From assembly GCF_021130785.1 (NCBI RefSeq), contig NC_060208.1, positions 55,889,001-55,953,000 of the forward strand: DNA of 64,000 bases, given 5' to 3'. A program made the position numbers and the translations under genes. The notes under the pieces were generated by a model. It was given only the letters and a program-made list of their open reading frames with translations, made no database searches and was not told the DNA's origin. The stretch comes from Homalodisca vitripennis. Taxonomy: Eukaryota; Arthropoda; Insecta; Hemiptera; Cicadellidae. Shown in pieces: positions 24,276 to 35,398 of the stretch. The first letter of the stretch is position 1; the number at the start of each line of letters is the position of its first letter.

Positions 24276-26104
24276 CAGGGCCTAGTAACAAGGGCTGAGC
24301 CATTTCTTTGATCTCAGCGCGGTGCCGCCACGGCTGGCGGAGTGGTGGGAGGGGGGTGCCGTGACGTCGCTGGCCTGATCAGGCCAGATACCGCCACCGC
24401 GCCTGCACCGCGTTGCAACTTGCAGGGACTGGCCGTGATGGCTTTGAACATGTGTTACATTGGCGCACTGTCGTTTACACGCTGCTGCACATGCCGAAGT
24501 GATTTAATTGAGGTTGATCCTCAGTGATTTTATGTGGATTTAGTCTATTTATGCAGTGTCAAAATGAGTTGTTGTGCTGTGGCTACTTGTCCAAATAACT
24601 CTAAAAAGACTAAAGGAAGTGAACAGCGAGTAGTGTACCATAAGTTTCCAAAAGACAGTGAGACTTGTAAAATTTGGTTATCAAAGTGTAAACGAGGAGA
24701 CGCGGTAAATTGTAAGTATGCCCATGTGTGTAGTGATCATTTTGCACCATCTCACTACATTGATGACATGACAAATCGCTTATTAGGGCTGTCTCAGAAA
24801 TTGTTATTAAAGCCCTTTGTTGTTCCGTCAATAAAACTTCCCACTATCAGTATTGACGATGACGATGTACGCAATGAACGGATAGAAAAACTTTCGTAAT
24901 GTTCGTAAAAACGCAATTGAACGATTAGATAGTTTAAGTCCAAAAAACCTCGAATTGAGCCGCTAAATACAGACCGATTAGACGAAAGTAACCTCGTACA
25001 ACCGAGTTCTGTTTGCGAAAAATGCGAGTATCTGTTAGAAGAAAACAACAATCTGAAATCTTCCATTGATGTTTTAGAACAAAAAATAACTAATCTGAGA
25101 AGAGAGCATGATATATTGTATAAATCCGTTGCGAAAAAAAGGAAAAGGCATTCTAAAACCTTAAGAAGGCATGCAAAAACTGTCAAAACCCTGAGGACAA
25201 AACTAATGTTTGCAAGCAAGCCATACACGTGTATGTCAGAGTGAGAACTTTTATTAGATTAAGGAACGTTAATAGTAACTTAGAATGCAAGAGGAAACAG
25301 CTTAAAAAAGTTAAGAAGTGGATTCAATCAAAAAAAGACTGAAGAACAGTGTTGAACTAGATAAATGAGTGCTGTAACTATTAAGTGGTATCAATCTGTT
25401 AACATGCATAATTGTAGTTTTAGGTATTGACGTCTTAAACAAAACAGTAAACAAATAATGCTGTAAAATGAACAAACTAATTTTATTTGGACTTGCAATC
25501 TTTTCGTCATTGGTTTTACTAGACATTTACATTGCCTAAGTTAAGTCACAAAATATTTTCAAACATTTACATAAAATTATTTAAATAGTTATTAATCAAT
25601 AAGATGTGTGCAAATTAAAAAAAAGTAGATTCGACGGATATTATTTCTTTCTAAAATTATTCTATTATTCATTTGTATAGAAAAGCCTAAGGGAATATTA
25701 ATAATATTTTATTCAAATTCTTCCAATGAAACTTATAGATAAACTAATTTACTACAACTTTGCCGTTAAAAGTTTGTTTTTAACCAAAAAAATAACGCTT
25801 ATAAACTTTCAATGTATTGCATTTCGGAGTTCAAACACGCCTTTTTGTGGTTGTACAATTTTCAAATCGATATAAACTGAAATATATTTATACTGCTAGT
25901 TTCAGCAGATCACACAGTTTAAGAATATATAAGGATGTCCTTAATTATATTATTCTAATGATGTGTAATAGCGTGTAAACCATAACGCTCCCATAGTGGC
26001 AAGCGGGTAGACGCGGCAGACGTCAGGTTCGTGACGTATGCTGTCACGTGACCAGGGGGTCACGCCGGCAGGCAAAATGGTGCAGCCCTTGATACTAGGC
26101 CCTG
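24276..26104 (+). mobile_element. P-like THAP element, complete termini, inserted in hAT relic A
   Basis: The inverted repeats start CAGGGCCTAGTAACAAGGGC and, reversed on the right, CAGGGCCTAGTATCAAGGGC; they extend about 30 bp. Both flanks carry AGCACAGAG (24267-24275 and 26105-26113). Removing the element and one flank copy restores the hAT frame across the join, which proves the insertion. GC-rich subterminal blocks lie inside both ends. The only coding matter is a THAP plus coiled-coil protein; no catalytic domain is visible. The THAP domain suggests the P superfamily, but the terminal sequence alone would also suit hAT. Confidence 0.85.
24564..25340 (+). pseudogene. THAP-domain and leucine-zipper protein, no catalytic domain, frameshifted
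   Basis: The chosen start MSCCAVATCPNN puts the first THAP cysteine at the usual distance from Met. The C2CH zinc module continues with YHKFPKDSETCKIWLSKC and VCSDHF, then the LKPFVVPS closing motif, ending in a stop at 24897-24899. A single extra T near 24897 hides the continuation in the next frame: ERLDSLSPKKPRIEPLN, then EYLLEENNNLKSSIDVLEQK and ITNLRREHDILYKSV, a coiled coil. A second shift near 25225 leads to LECKRKQLKKVKKWIQSKKD. The layout matches the DNA-binding and dimerisation part of P-type transposases. Such truncated proteins can act as repressors in Drosophila P elements. That role here is inference. Confidence 0.8.
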
Positions 26105-26835
26105 AGCACAGAGTTGAATGTTTTTTTTCTTTTTTTTTATTATTTCTTATTTGGTAAAGATAGTAATACTAGCTGGAACAAAGGTGGATTACCATTTAGG
26201 GAAAACTTGATAAAATCATTTCCACGACACGGAATTTCAGTGAATCGTTTGCGATCGCCTTTGTATTATTTGGCCAGAGCAGAATAGAAACCGCATTAGA
26301 TGACCAATTAAAGACGCACTTCTTTATTCTCAATCAAAAGGTAAAGAAAAATAGAGATACTCTTAAAAGACTGATAAATGATGTATGTTTTTTAGGGTAA
26401 ACCGGAATTAGTGTTTCAAGGTCACTATGAAACTGAAAAATCTTTTAATCGGGGTAATTACATTGAACTTTTGAAATACACGATCCTATTTTAACAGAAC
26501 ATCTAGAAAACACTTCTGTTTTTAAAGAACTTTCAAATGACATTCAAAATTATATGATTATTTATGCTGTGAGGTCGTCTCTTCTGTTATCAATAAAGGA
26601 AGAATTGAAGAATGCACGTTTTGTGGCTGTGTTGGTTGATGAAACCTCAGATGTCTCAAACAAAGCTTAATTCTCCATCCTATTTCGATATATTTATAAT
26701 GAGCGAGTTAAAGAACTTTTTTTTGTTTTATTGATGTAAGCAATTACAAACATGCTGCTTATATTGCAAAGCATATTATTGATTATTTAAATAATTTGGA
26801 ATGCAATGCAACATGTTTTATAATCAATGGATTAT

Positions 26836-27272
26836 TAAAACTTATGATGTTATGACTTTTTACTGTTTGTATTTCTTGGTCATATTAGTTTCAAACTTAG
26901 TAAAATTTAAATCAATCATTCAATCACCTGGTAATTGGTAAACGTAAACACTAATGTTAAATTTGGCAAAACACCTGGTAAATGTTAACACCAATGATGA
27001 ATCTTTTGTTTACATTTACATGTTTTGATTGTCAAAGATTATGTACAAACATTTCAATTAGGGCTAACTACAAGACTAGGATCACATTACATACTTTCAA
27101 TTAATTATTGTACTTTTTAGGACGATAAAATAAGACTACTTCTTTTTACTTTTTACATTTATTTTACATTTATTCAGTGACATATAAATGATGTAAGAAG
27201 CTCCAACATTATCTTAATGTTAATTTTATGCTAAACATGAAACATAGACATTTTAATTGAGGGTTTTAATTC
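26836..27272. other. Junction region between hAT relic A and hAT B
   Basis: AT-rich. ACACCTGGTAA-type words recur near 26926 and 26972. No clear inverted terminus of hAT B was found, so the left boundary of the 11-kb insert is undefined. Confidence 0.4.
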
Positions 27273-30200
27273 CTACTCCCACTCCCTGACAAAGCCCCTA
27301 CAGCTCTTTGTTTCTAGGAACCGTCTAGCTAACCTTTTTACATCTAAAGACCGAGCTCTCTCATGTTCAATACTAATTACACTAAGGTCACACAGTCTAG
27401 TATTGGACATAGAATTTCTTAAGTAGTTCTTAATTATTTTTAGTTTGGAAAAAGACCTTTCACTACTTGCCACAGTCACGGGTAATGTAAGAAACATTAT
27501 GAATGCAGTACATACGTTTGGCACACTTGATGAAATAAACTTATTTTCAATCAATAGATAATCAGCCAGCTGGCTGATTTTGCTTATTTTATTACTTCTG
27601 ATGTCGTCTTTGACTATATTTCTAAAGCAAATGACTTCGTTAACTAAAGCATGAGTCACATCAGATTCATATTTTTTACAAAAGTCAGAGGCTGACTGTA
27701 CGAGTTGTTCGTCAGAAAACCGTAACAAATTATCTGGGTTTAAAAAACTGAACGTGTCAGTTATACATAACATAGATTTAAACCTTTCGTTTAACTGTGA
27801 AATTAAAATATCAACAGCTCTCACAAATACCCTAACTTTAAAGCAATGCACAGGATCACTAAACTCATAGTCACTAGAAAGTTCGTCAAAAAAAGTCTTT
27901 ACTTTTCTTTTACGTTTGGAGGTCATTGACGAATCAATATTCCACTTAGCAGCTAACCTCCTGGCTTGATCTAGGACATCGTCGAATTCTCCTCGCAGTT
28001 GGCTCACAGTATTTAAATACTTCTGAAGGAGATTCTTTGCATCGTCTAGATTAACGTCGGACCTCTGTAGGGTTTTCGACGTGATCTGGATTCTTTCTAA
28101 AATTCAACTTTGAAACACTAACATCAAAACAAACTCAAAAGAAGACATTTCCTTTATAAGACCAGTTGCTTCTGCGACTTCATTGTTCTTGCTTGAAGTC
28201 AAAATTATTTTCGATAGACACTTCAGCACAGCGACAAAATTTACATTGATTAAAATAAACATGCCTTTTATTTCAAGCGATTATCAGATACATCTGTTTT
28301 TCATAATAACTCACGTCAACATGATACAATATATTTTAGACACTAAACTTATTTAAAACAGTTAAAAGTATAAAACGTTCACTCCAGTGAAAAGAGGTGC
28401 TTCTTTAGCTGAAGTTTAAAATGGCGACCTTTAAGCAATTTAAGGTCACAAGGGAGACCGTTGTACAACTTTGGACCAAAATGGGAAAATCCCCTTCGAC
28501 CAATCTCCAACCTCACTTTATTAAAGTGAAGTTGGTCACTCTGCCGAGTGTTGCGGCAAACGATCTCAGCACGACTGCACAGCCTTTCTGCCAGGTACCG
28601 TGGCTCCCGCTGGAACAGTACATTGTTTACAAGGCAGCAAGTCTGCATCCTACACACGGCATCCATGGTCATGAGTCCTGCAGCATCTCGAAAGGGTGAC
28701 ACGTGATCTCTTCGACAGAGCCCGTATACAAAACGAATTGCAGTGTTTTGCATTCTTTGAATTCGTTCTGCGTCCTCCTTTGAGATGCTATTGCCGTATG
28801 CAGGAAAACAGTAATAAAAAATTGGTAACACGACAGACAGGACAAGATGCAGCTTAACGGACTCTGGAAGGGTGGATCTCAGCGTATACATGCCTCGCAG
28901 TCTCCCCAGTGCTCTCTGAGAAACATACGACACATGGTCAGAAAACCCCAGCCCACTGTCCAGCACAACGCCAAGCGTCTTTACCGTGTCACTTACACTC
29001 AAGGTTTCATCGCCAATCCTGATTTGCACGTTGCTCTCTTTGATACACTGCACCTGAGCCGCTGATGCTATGTAGAGAACCGTGCATTTTTTAGCGTTCA
29101 GCTTAAGACCATGTCTCCCCGACCACACTCGCATGCTCTCCAAATCTGAATTTACGTTAGCAATAGCCTCCTCCAACCCATTTAACCCAAATGGCATATG
29201 CAACTGGCAATCATCGGCATACAAATGGACTTTGCAGTGGCGCACACAGTTGTCCAGATCTGATGTGTACAATGTGAAGAGTACCGGGCCTAGACAACTT
29301 CCTTGCGGGACGCCCCTAGCTTTCACCAGAGGAGAAGAAGTCATCGTACCCATCCTCGTCATCTGTTGCCTCTCAACAAGATATGACCTAAACCAGTTTA
29401 GTGCATTATACCCGAAACCAAGAAACTTCATCTTTGCAAGCAATAAAGAATGGCTGATTGAGTCAAAAGCCTGGGAGTAGTCAAGCATGACTAGTGAACT
29501 ACACCGGCCTCCGTCCCGAGTCTCAAACAAGTCACTAAACAAGTTAACCAGTGCAGTACATGTCCCGTGATGTTTCCTGAACCCAGACTGGAGTTTCGGT
29601 AGAATATTTTGCTCATCAACAAAATTCGAAATTTGTCTCACAACCAATTTTTCCACTATTTTCGACATGGCTGGTAAGATTGATATGGGTCTAAAATGAG
29701 AAACACTTGTTGGTATCTGTGTTTTCGGCAATGGTTTGACTATACTCATCTTCCATGTCTGTGGAAACTCATCTCTTGCCAAGGACATATTTACAAGGTG
29801 GGTAATGGCGTCAATAGCATATGGGCTTACTGCTCTTATCATATCAATACCGATGTCGTCTGTTCCTACTGCCTTAGAGGTAATTTCATTCATTGCTGAC
29901 ACCACCTCTTTTTGTGAAACTATCCTAAACTTAAACTCGTTAGTTAGTCCTACCCTTCTGTTCGTATCATAAAACTGCTCCAATGCTTCATCAGGTTCGC
30001 AAGACGTGCCCATCTCTGTGAAGTACTTGTTTATATCATTAGTATTCATGTTTGGAGGCAGTTTTTGATCTTTTGACCCCACTATACCATTCTGCCGTAA
30101 GCATTTCCAGAAAATACTAGAGTCTCTACAATTGGCCAGTTTATCTTCAAAATATCTCTTCTTTGCCGATCTTATAGCACTATTCAGTGTGTTTCTGACT

Positions 30201-32904
30201 CTTTTATATTCTGACCAGTTAGCATCATTCTGATTCCTAAGAAACTGCCTCTTCAACCTGGTTTTCACTTTTGTGAGTTCTATAACTTCTCGGGTTCTCC
30301 AGGGGGCCTTATTTTTTGTTACTCTTTTAGTAACAATTGGAGCATGTTTGTCAAAAATGCTTTTAATGTTGGAAGCTATGAAATATTCTATATCATCAAC
30401 ACCGCTGAGATCACATGCTCTACTCCAATCCACTTCAGCAGCCATTGCCAATGTTTCATTCAGATTAAATTTGGAGTAATCTCTGTACCTTATCAACTTG
30501 GCCTGAGTCTTCTCTTGTTCGAATCTTAAGTCACAATATATGAGTCTGTGGTCTGTTATTCTCAATCCTCGATGATCAATAATACTTGATGTGTCTATAA
30601 CTCCACACTTTTCTACTTTGGTAGCTTTGTCAGCAATCAGATGATCAATCAATGTTTCTGAAGTGCTTGTTACTCTAGTCGGCTCACTGATGTGCTGTAC
30701 AACGTTGTGAGACTTAATCAGACGACGAAGGTAGCCAGCAGCACTGCAGGTATTGGACATCAGATCAACGTTGATGTCACCCAAACAGACGACAGAGTTA
30801 ACCTCAACAGCCATGTCCACAAAAAAAGACTGGAACAGAGATTTTAGGCAAGTGTAGTTCACATCAGGCGGTCTGTAGACGATGGCAACCCCTAGTTTAC
30901 ACTCTCTCATTCTGACAATAAGCGAAATGTGTTCAATACTAGGGTCAACTTCGGCCAGCTCGACTCGCTCAAATCTAAGACAGTCCTTGATGTAAACGGC
31001 AACGCCACCACCAGGCTGCAGACTGCGGTCAGCTCTCAAAAAAGTATAACCCGGCATCTCGTAACTGAGAGAAGGAGTATAAGGATCAAGCCATGTCTCA
31101 GTGACACCAATTACCTCAAAATCGAAATCTTGCACAAGGGCATGGAGTTCATCAAATCCAGTGTTGAGGGAGCGCATATTGACATGAGCCAATCTAAAAT
31201 TGCTCCCTCTTACTGCCCGTTTCCCGGAATCGGAGGTGTCTGTGAGTTGGAGATTGAGCTTAGGGGGTATACTGCAGCAGATTGATAGTAAAGCGTCGTA
31301 CCTTGACGACCACCTAGTAGGACAGAGTTTTTTCAAGGTTAACTTGATAACACAAGAGTCGGTCAACTCTTTTAAACATTGCCATCTTGGTAGGCTTTGG
31401 CCGAAAAATACATAAATACTGTTTATTGTATCATAGAATGATGAAATCTCTGAAATCGATTTCACACTGTCGTTTAAAACTAAATTTAAATTGTGACTAG
31501 CACAATGGACATACTCAGCGTTAGGAGACTTTGATTTTATTCTGGTCTGCAGTCCTGTGTAAATTCCATTCATGACAGAAGCGCCATCATATCCTTGACC
31601 TCGGCACTTATCAAAAGATATTTTCTTTTCTTCTATAAATTTAACTACAAGATCCTCTAGTCCTTCGGCTGACTGGTCTAGTACTTGCACAAAGCCTAAA
31701 AAGGATTCCATTATCTCAAGCTGATTTAGGTCTGGTTTGTATAAAACATATCTTAAGATTATTGATAACTGATCAATTTTCGAAATGTCTTGTGTAGTAT
31801 CTAAAATGAGAGAAAAAAATGGAGACTGTTGAACATCAGTCAATATTTCACTCAAAATCTGATGAGATGTCAAATGAATAAGCTCGTTTTGAATTGAAGG
31901 GCTTAAGTATTTTACCCTACTATCTTCGTTTTCCAGGTGATTCTTTAAAATAGGGTCGTATCTAGAAAGGAGATCAACAATATTCAGAAAATTTCCTGAC
32001 TCACTCTTAACATTTTTTATGCTCTCAGATCGATGACCTCTAAGAGCTAGATTACAGGTTGACATTGTTATGATAACATCCAAAATTCTCTTTATTACTT
32101 CAACCAGTTTATCTTCTTTGTCATAGAAAAGAGTTTTGATATCTCTATTATTTTTTCTTATTTCATATGCGATACATGCATTAATATGGCACTTACTCAA
32201 TTCGTGGTCTTTAATTTTTGTTGACAGATTTCTCCAATCATTAATTTTCCCAGTAGACCATGCATTGTTAAAGTTTTTATCAAGTCTGTTAGCAAACAGC
32301 CAACATGGTTCACAATACACGCCATTTAAAGACGGAGAGTAACAAAGCCAAAGCGCTCAATTTTTTGACCAGTTTTCGTTTCGGAAAAATAATAATCTTT
32401 CGAAAAGGATCTATTTGTTTTAATGTCTTTAGGGAATGGCCCTTGAGGTCTACACGGTTCGGAGTTCAAAATCCGAGATTTCAATTCATCATTGTTAATA
32501 TCTTCTGAGAAAAGAGCTATGTCTGTACTCTCTACTCCACCATCATTGCAGATTATACCAAAGACATCAGTATTTTCTTGTACTGAAATACTTCCGCCAG
32601 TTGCTGATGTAGAAGGAGCAGTATATGTAATATTTAAATCAGCAGACTTACTCACATTTTGGTGGACTTCTGAAGTTTGGTTATCGGCAAGAACATTCAA
32701 TTCGACGATATCTTCTGACGTGGATATTTTACCCCCAAGCCCACATTCATTCTCACCAACACCATCGTCACCTGATTGACTTTGAGAGGTATCAGCAAAA
32801 TCCCGTTTTTTAAAAAACGTGTCAATCTTTGGTAGTTTCTTCACTTTTTCTTCTTCTTGTTTTTTCCTTTTTCGGAACTCGGCACCACTAGGTCTTTTGT
32901 TTCC
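27273..32904 (-). pseudogene. hAT transposase B (ZMYM1-like), split by a non-LTR element
   Basis: Minus-strand order: 32904-32358, N-terminus MDGNKRPSGAEFRKRKKQEE, then CRPQGPFPKDIK and ERF. One T is missing near 32357. The protein continues from 32343 with NGVYCEPCWLFANRLDKNF (TTF-type zinc region), LILDTTQDISKIDQLS, CRGQGYDGASVMNG and CPTRWSSRYDALLSI, to about 31277. A retrotransposon is inserted there. The protein resumes near 28230 (VLKCLSKIILTSSKN) and ends with the hATC dimerisation domain TVASSERSFSKLKIIKNYLR, stop near 27273. There is one in-frame stop near 28108. The D, D and E regions are all recognisable, so decay is recent. A GC-rich segment (33080-33250) lies upstream. Confidence 0.88.
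28233..31276 (-). mobile_element. Non-LTR retrotransposon (Jockey/CR1 group) inside hAT B, largely intact ORF2
   Basis: One uninterrupted frame encodes an AP endonuclease (FRLAHVNMRSLN, VTETWLDPYTPS, LGDINVDLMSN, ITDHRLIYCDL) followed by a reverse transcriptase (HFRPISILPAMSKIVEKL, QSGFRKHHGTCTALVNLF, LDYSQAFDSISH, GVPQGSCLGPVLFTLY and catalytic YADD at about 29218). The C-terminal thumb ends HLFSLE at 28379. No ORF1 or separate start is seen, so the copy is 5'-truncated within the start of ORF2. Its frame runs in from the hAT transposase with no stop, giving a 1313-codon fusion frame. Junctions lie near 31276 and 28233. The target duplication is not clear; TGCTG is shared. Confidence 0.9.
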
Positions 32905-33365
32905 GTCCATTTCGTTCAATCACAAACAATCATAACGAAATCCATTAAAAACGCACAAATTTATACGGTAAAAACGGTCCACTGATTTAAATTGTATAAC
33001 AAATACACAGACAAAATTGTTTTGTAATAAAACTCACACTACTGAACCGCACAATCGTACTAACAAGGACCGACTGACAGGACAGGGTGACTAGTCTGTG
33101 AGTGCGCAGCGGCCACCCCTCCCCCGCCGAGACTTGGACTCGCCCAGGCACCCGGCACACGAGAGGGGAGGGGCGGCGGCCTACTACATGCCGCATGACC
33201 TTGAGATGCGCAGCAGTTACGGAGTAAAACTGAGTTGTGGGGACAGCGCGCGGCTCAGTAGTGTCCCAACATTCAAACTGAACGTATCAGTCCGGCATAG
33301 TAACATCGCAGATAACCTAGACTTGAGTGGACTAGTTATCATATTTCATTTCAAATATACTCATC

Positions 33366-35398
33366 ATGAGAATATTTTTAAATAGTGTATTAATAGTTCA
33401 TACTATTGTACTAAGAAGGCTGCAACTAGGAGGATCAAAACTATTAGATGAATTGGCGAGAGAAGACCAAGATAGCTTTAGGAACATCCTCCGTCTCTCA
33501 AAAAATAAATTTGACGAATTGCTAGACCATGTGAAGGAGTGCATACAGAAAAAGGATACAAAGATGAGGGTAGCCCTACCAGCAAAAATTAAGTTACAAA
33601 TTACGTTAAGATTTTTGGCTACTAGAGATTCCTTTGCTTCCCTACAGTATTTTTATCGAGTACCAAAATGCACTATTTCAAAATTCATTCCTGATGTTTG
33701 TGCTGCTATATATGAAGCATTGCAGGAATTTGTGCAGGTAAGAGATTTCCCTAGCTATTAATAAAATGTTTTTTGAGGATATGTGTACTTCATTTAAACA
33801 CAAGTTCAATGATAATAAATTTATTATACAATAGTCAAAGGAAATATTGATTAGCAGTAGATTGGAAATTGGTAAAAAATGTTAGTGTCATAGAGACCAA
33901 AAATTAGGTATTGAAAATGTCTTTGAACTTTTCTTAGATGTCGTCGGTTTCTTCCCCTTCGCCTTCATTTAAAATACTGTTTATAGCCATTGACAATAAG
34001 TTGTTATCCTGCACTATTTGAGCCGACGTGTCCATATTATGATACACGGGAGAGGCTGCACTATCCTCACTTGGGCCAACACGTGAATACTCAATATTGG
34101 AATGAGATGAGTAGTTTGGAGATGGAGATAATAAATTTTGGGACGGACTTTGTACGTTATTATGTTGGGCAGGTTGTATGTTTCTTTTCATTCTTAATTC
34201 AAACAAATGGGTTTGAATGTGTTGCATGGCAAGTAAAGCGGATGACTCAGGCAATTTTTTCAACTGGGAAGCAACAAATTGGCCGAATAAATCGAACTCA
34301 TTGCTTTCTGTCATCTGTACATTCCGTGGTTCAAATGCCTTATCTGATATCTCTTTTAGTGTTATAATGGAAGATTCAATTTTCTGTACTCTCTCATCTG
34401 TTTTTGTTTTAAACGCAGTTCTAATCTTGGGAGGAATAACAGTTTGGTGGTCAGTTGTAATCTTTCTCTTGATACGGGGTGTTTGATGTTCGTCACTCTC
34501 AGCATCAATATCTTGGGATTCTTCGTTTCGTTGGTCCTGTGGGGAAAAAAGGTGTAACTTAATGAAAATTGTTTCTGTTAAAAGTAAAACATGTTCTGAT
34601 ATTTTATATGTGTTACGACATGACAATATTTATTTTTTGTAGATGCCAATGACGGAAGCCGGATGGGAAGACATAATGAGCGGTTTTTCAACACGATGGA
34701 ACTTTCCTAGATGTTGTGGTAGCATCGATGGAAAACATATTCAAATACGTTGTCCAAATGAATCCGGGTCAGATTACTACAATTATAAAGGAAATTTCAG
34801 TACTATACTTCTTGGTGTGGTCGATGATGCCTATTGTTTTACGTACGTTGACATAGGGAGCAATGGCCGAGCATCCGATGGCGGAGTGTTGGCAAATAGT
34901 AAGTTGCAACAGGCTATAGATAATAACACATTAAACCTGCCTGAAAACGCTTTGTTCGTTGCAGATGATGCATTTCCTTTAAGGGAATATTTACTTAAAC
35001 CTTACACTAAAAGGGCAGGGCCCTTAACTTTAAAGCAAAAAGTGTTCAACTACAGACTGTCTAGAGCTCGTCGAATTGTAGAGAATGCTTTTGGATTACT
35101 GGCATCAAGATTTCGTATATTTGAAAAGCCTATTCCCTTATCACCTGAAAAGGTTGACAGCATTGTTAAAGCAACGATTGCATTGCATAATTGGCTACGT
35201 ATTACAAGCCCAGGGGTTTATTTTTACAGAGGTTGTGTTGACGTTGAAGATATTGAAACTGGTGAAATAATTGAAGGTGACTGGCACAAAAACGTGAGAG
35301 CAGAAGGTTTACTGAAAGTTAGAAATTTTGGACACTTACGTAATCCTACAAAAAGGGCGAAGATGGTGAGGGATGAGTTAGCAGATTGGTTCATGTGA
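33366..35398 (+). CDS. PIF/Harbinger DDE transposase, two exons
   Basis: Exon 1, 33366-33737, ends LQEFVQ at CAG|gtaaga. Exon 2, 34643-35398, follows ttttttgtag and starts MPMTEAGWEDIMSGF. Joined, they give about 375 codons in phase 0, near family length. Motifs: N-terminal SFRNILRLSKNKFDELL, a helical DNA-binding stretch, then the catalytic residues in CCGSIDGKHIQIRCP (Asp), LFVADDAFPLREYLL (Asp) and RARRIVENAFGLLASRF (Glu). The protein should excise and insert the element with its MADF partner. No stop or frameshift is seen, so it may be functional. The initiator Met is uncertain; typical proteins begin with an Arg-rich segment absent here, so the 5' end may be truncated. The 905-bp intron contains the second exon of the opposite-strand gene. 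Confidence 0.87.

Larger units (their letters stand above)
24090..26835 (+). pseudogene. hAT transposase relic A, N-terminal half, interrupted
   Basis: The first part (24090-24275) reads MTEAEFIIKRLL, then LLKKKIIKLGKLTPDLPNVV and SKNVTGSTE. The THAP element is inserted there; from 26105 the relic resumes in frame (FLFGKDSNTSWNKGG). It continues with KVKKNRDTLKRLINDV, NRGNYIELLKYT, then FVAVLVDETSDVSNKA, the first catalytic Asp region of ZMYM1-like hAT transposases (DUF4371 type), then AAYIAKHIIDYLNNLECNAT. Stops and frameshifts are frequent. It breaks off near 26835 and appears to resume at 37918 on the same strand, about 11 kb away. Confidence 0.8.

Noticed and set aside
28421..31415. Many plus-strand frames opposite the non-LTR element
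   Set aside because: They are antisense shadows of an intact ORF2 with clear endonuclease and reverse transcriptase motifs.
33080..33250. A CpG-island-like host promoter
   Set aside because: The GC-rich patch lies directly upstream of the hAT B transposase and between two transposons; it is more simply the hAT 5' region.
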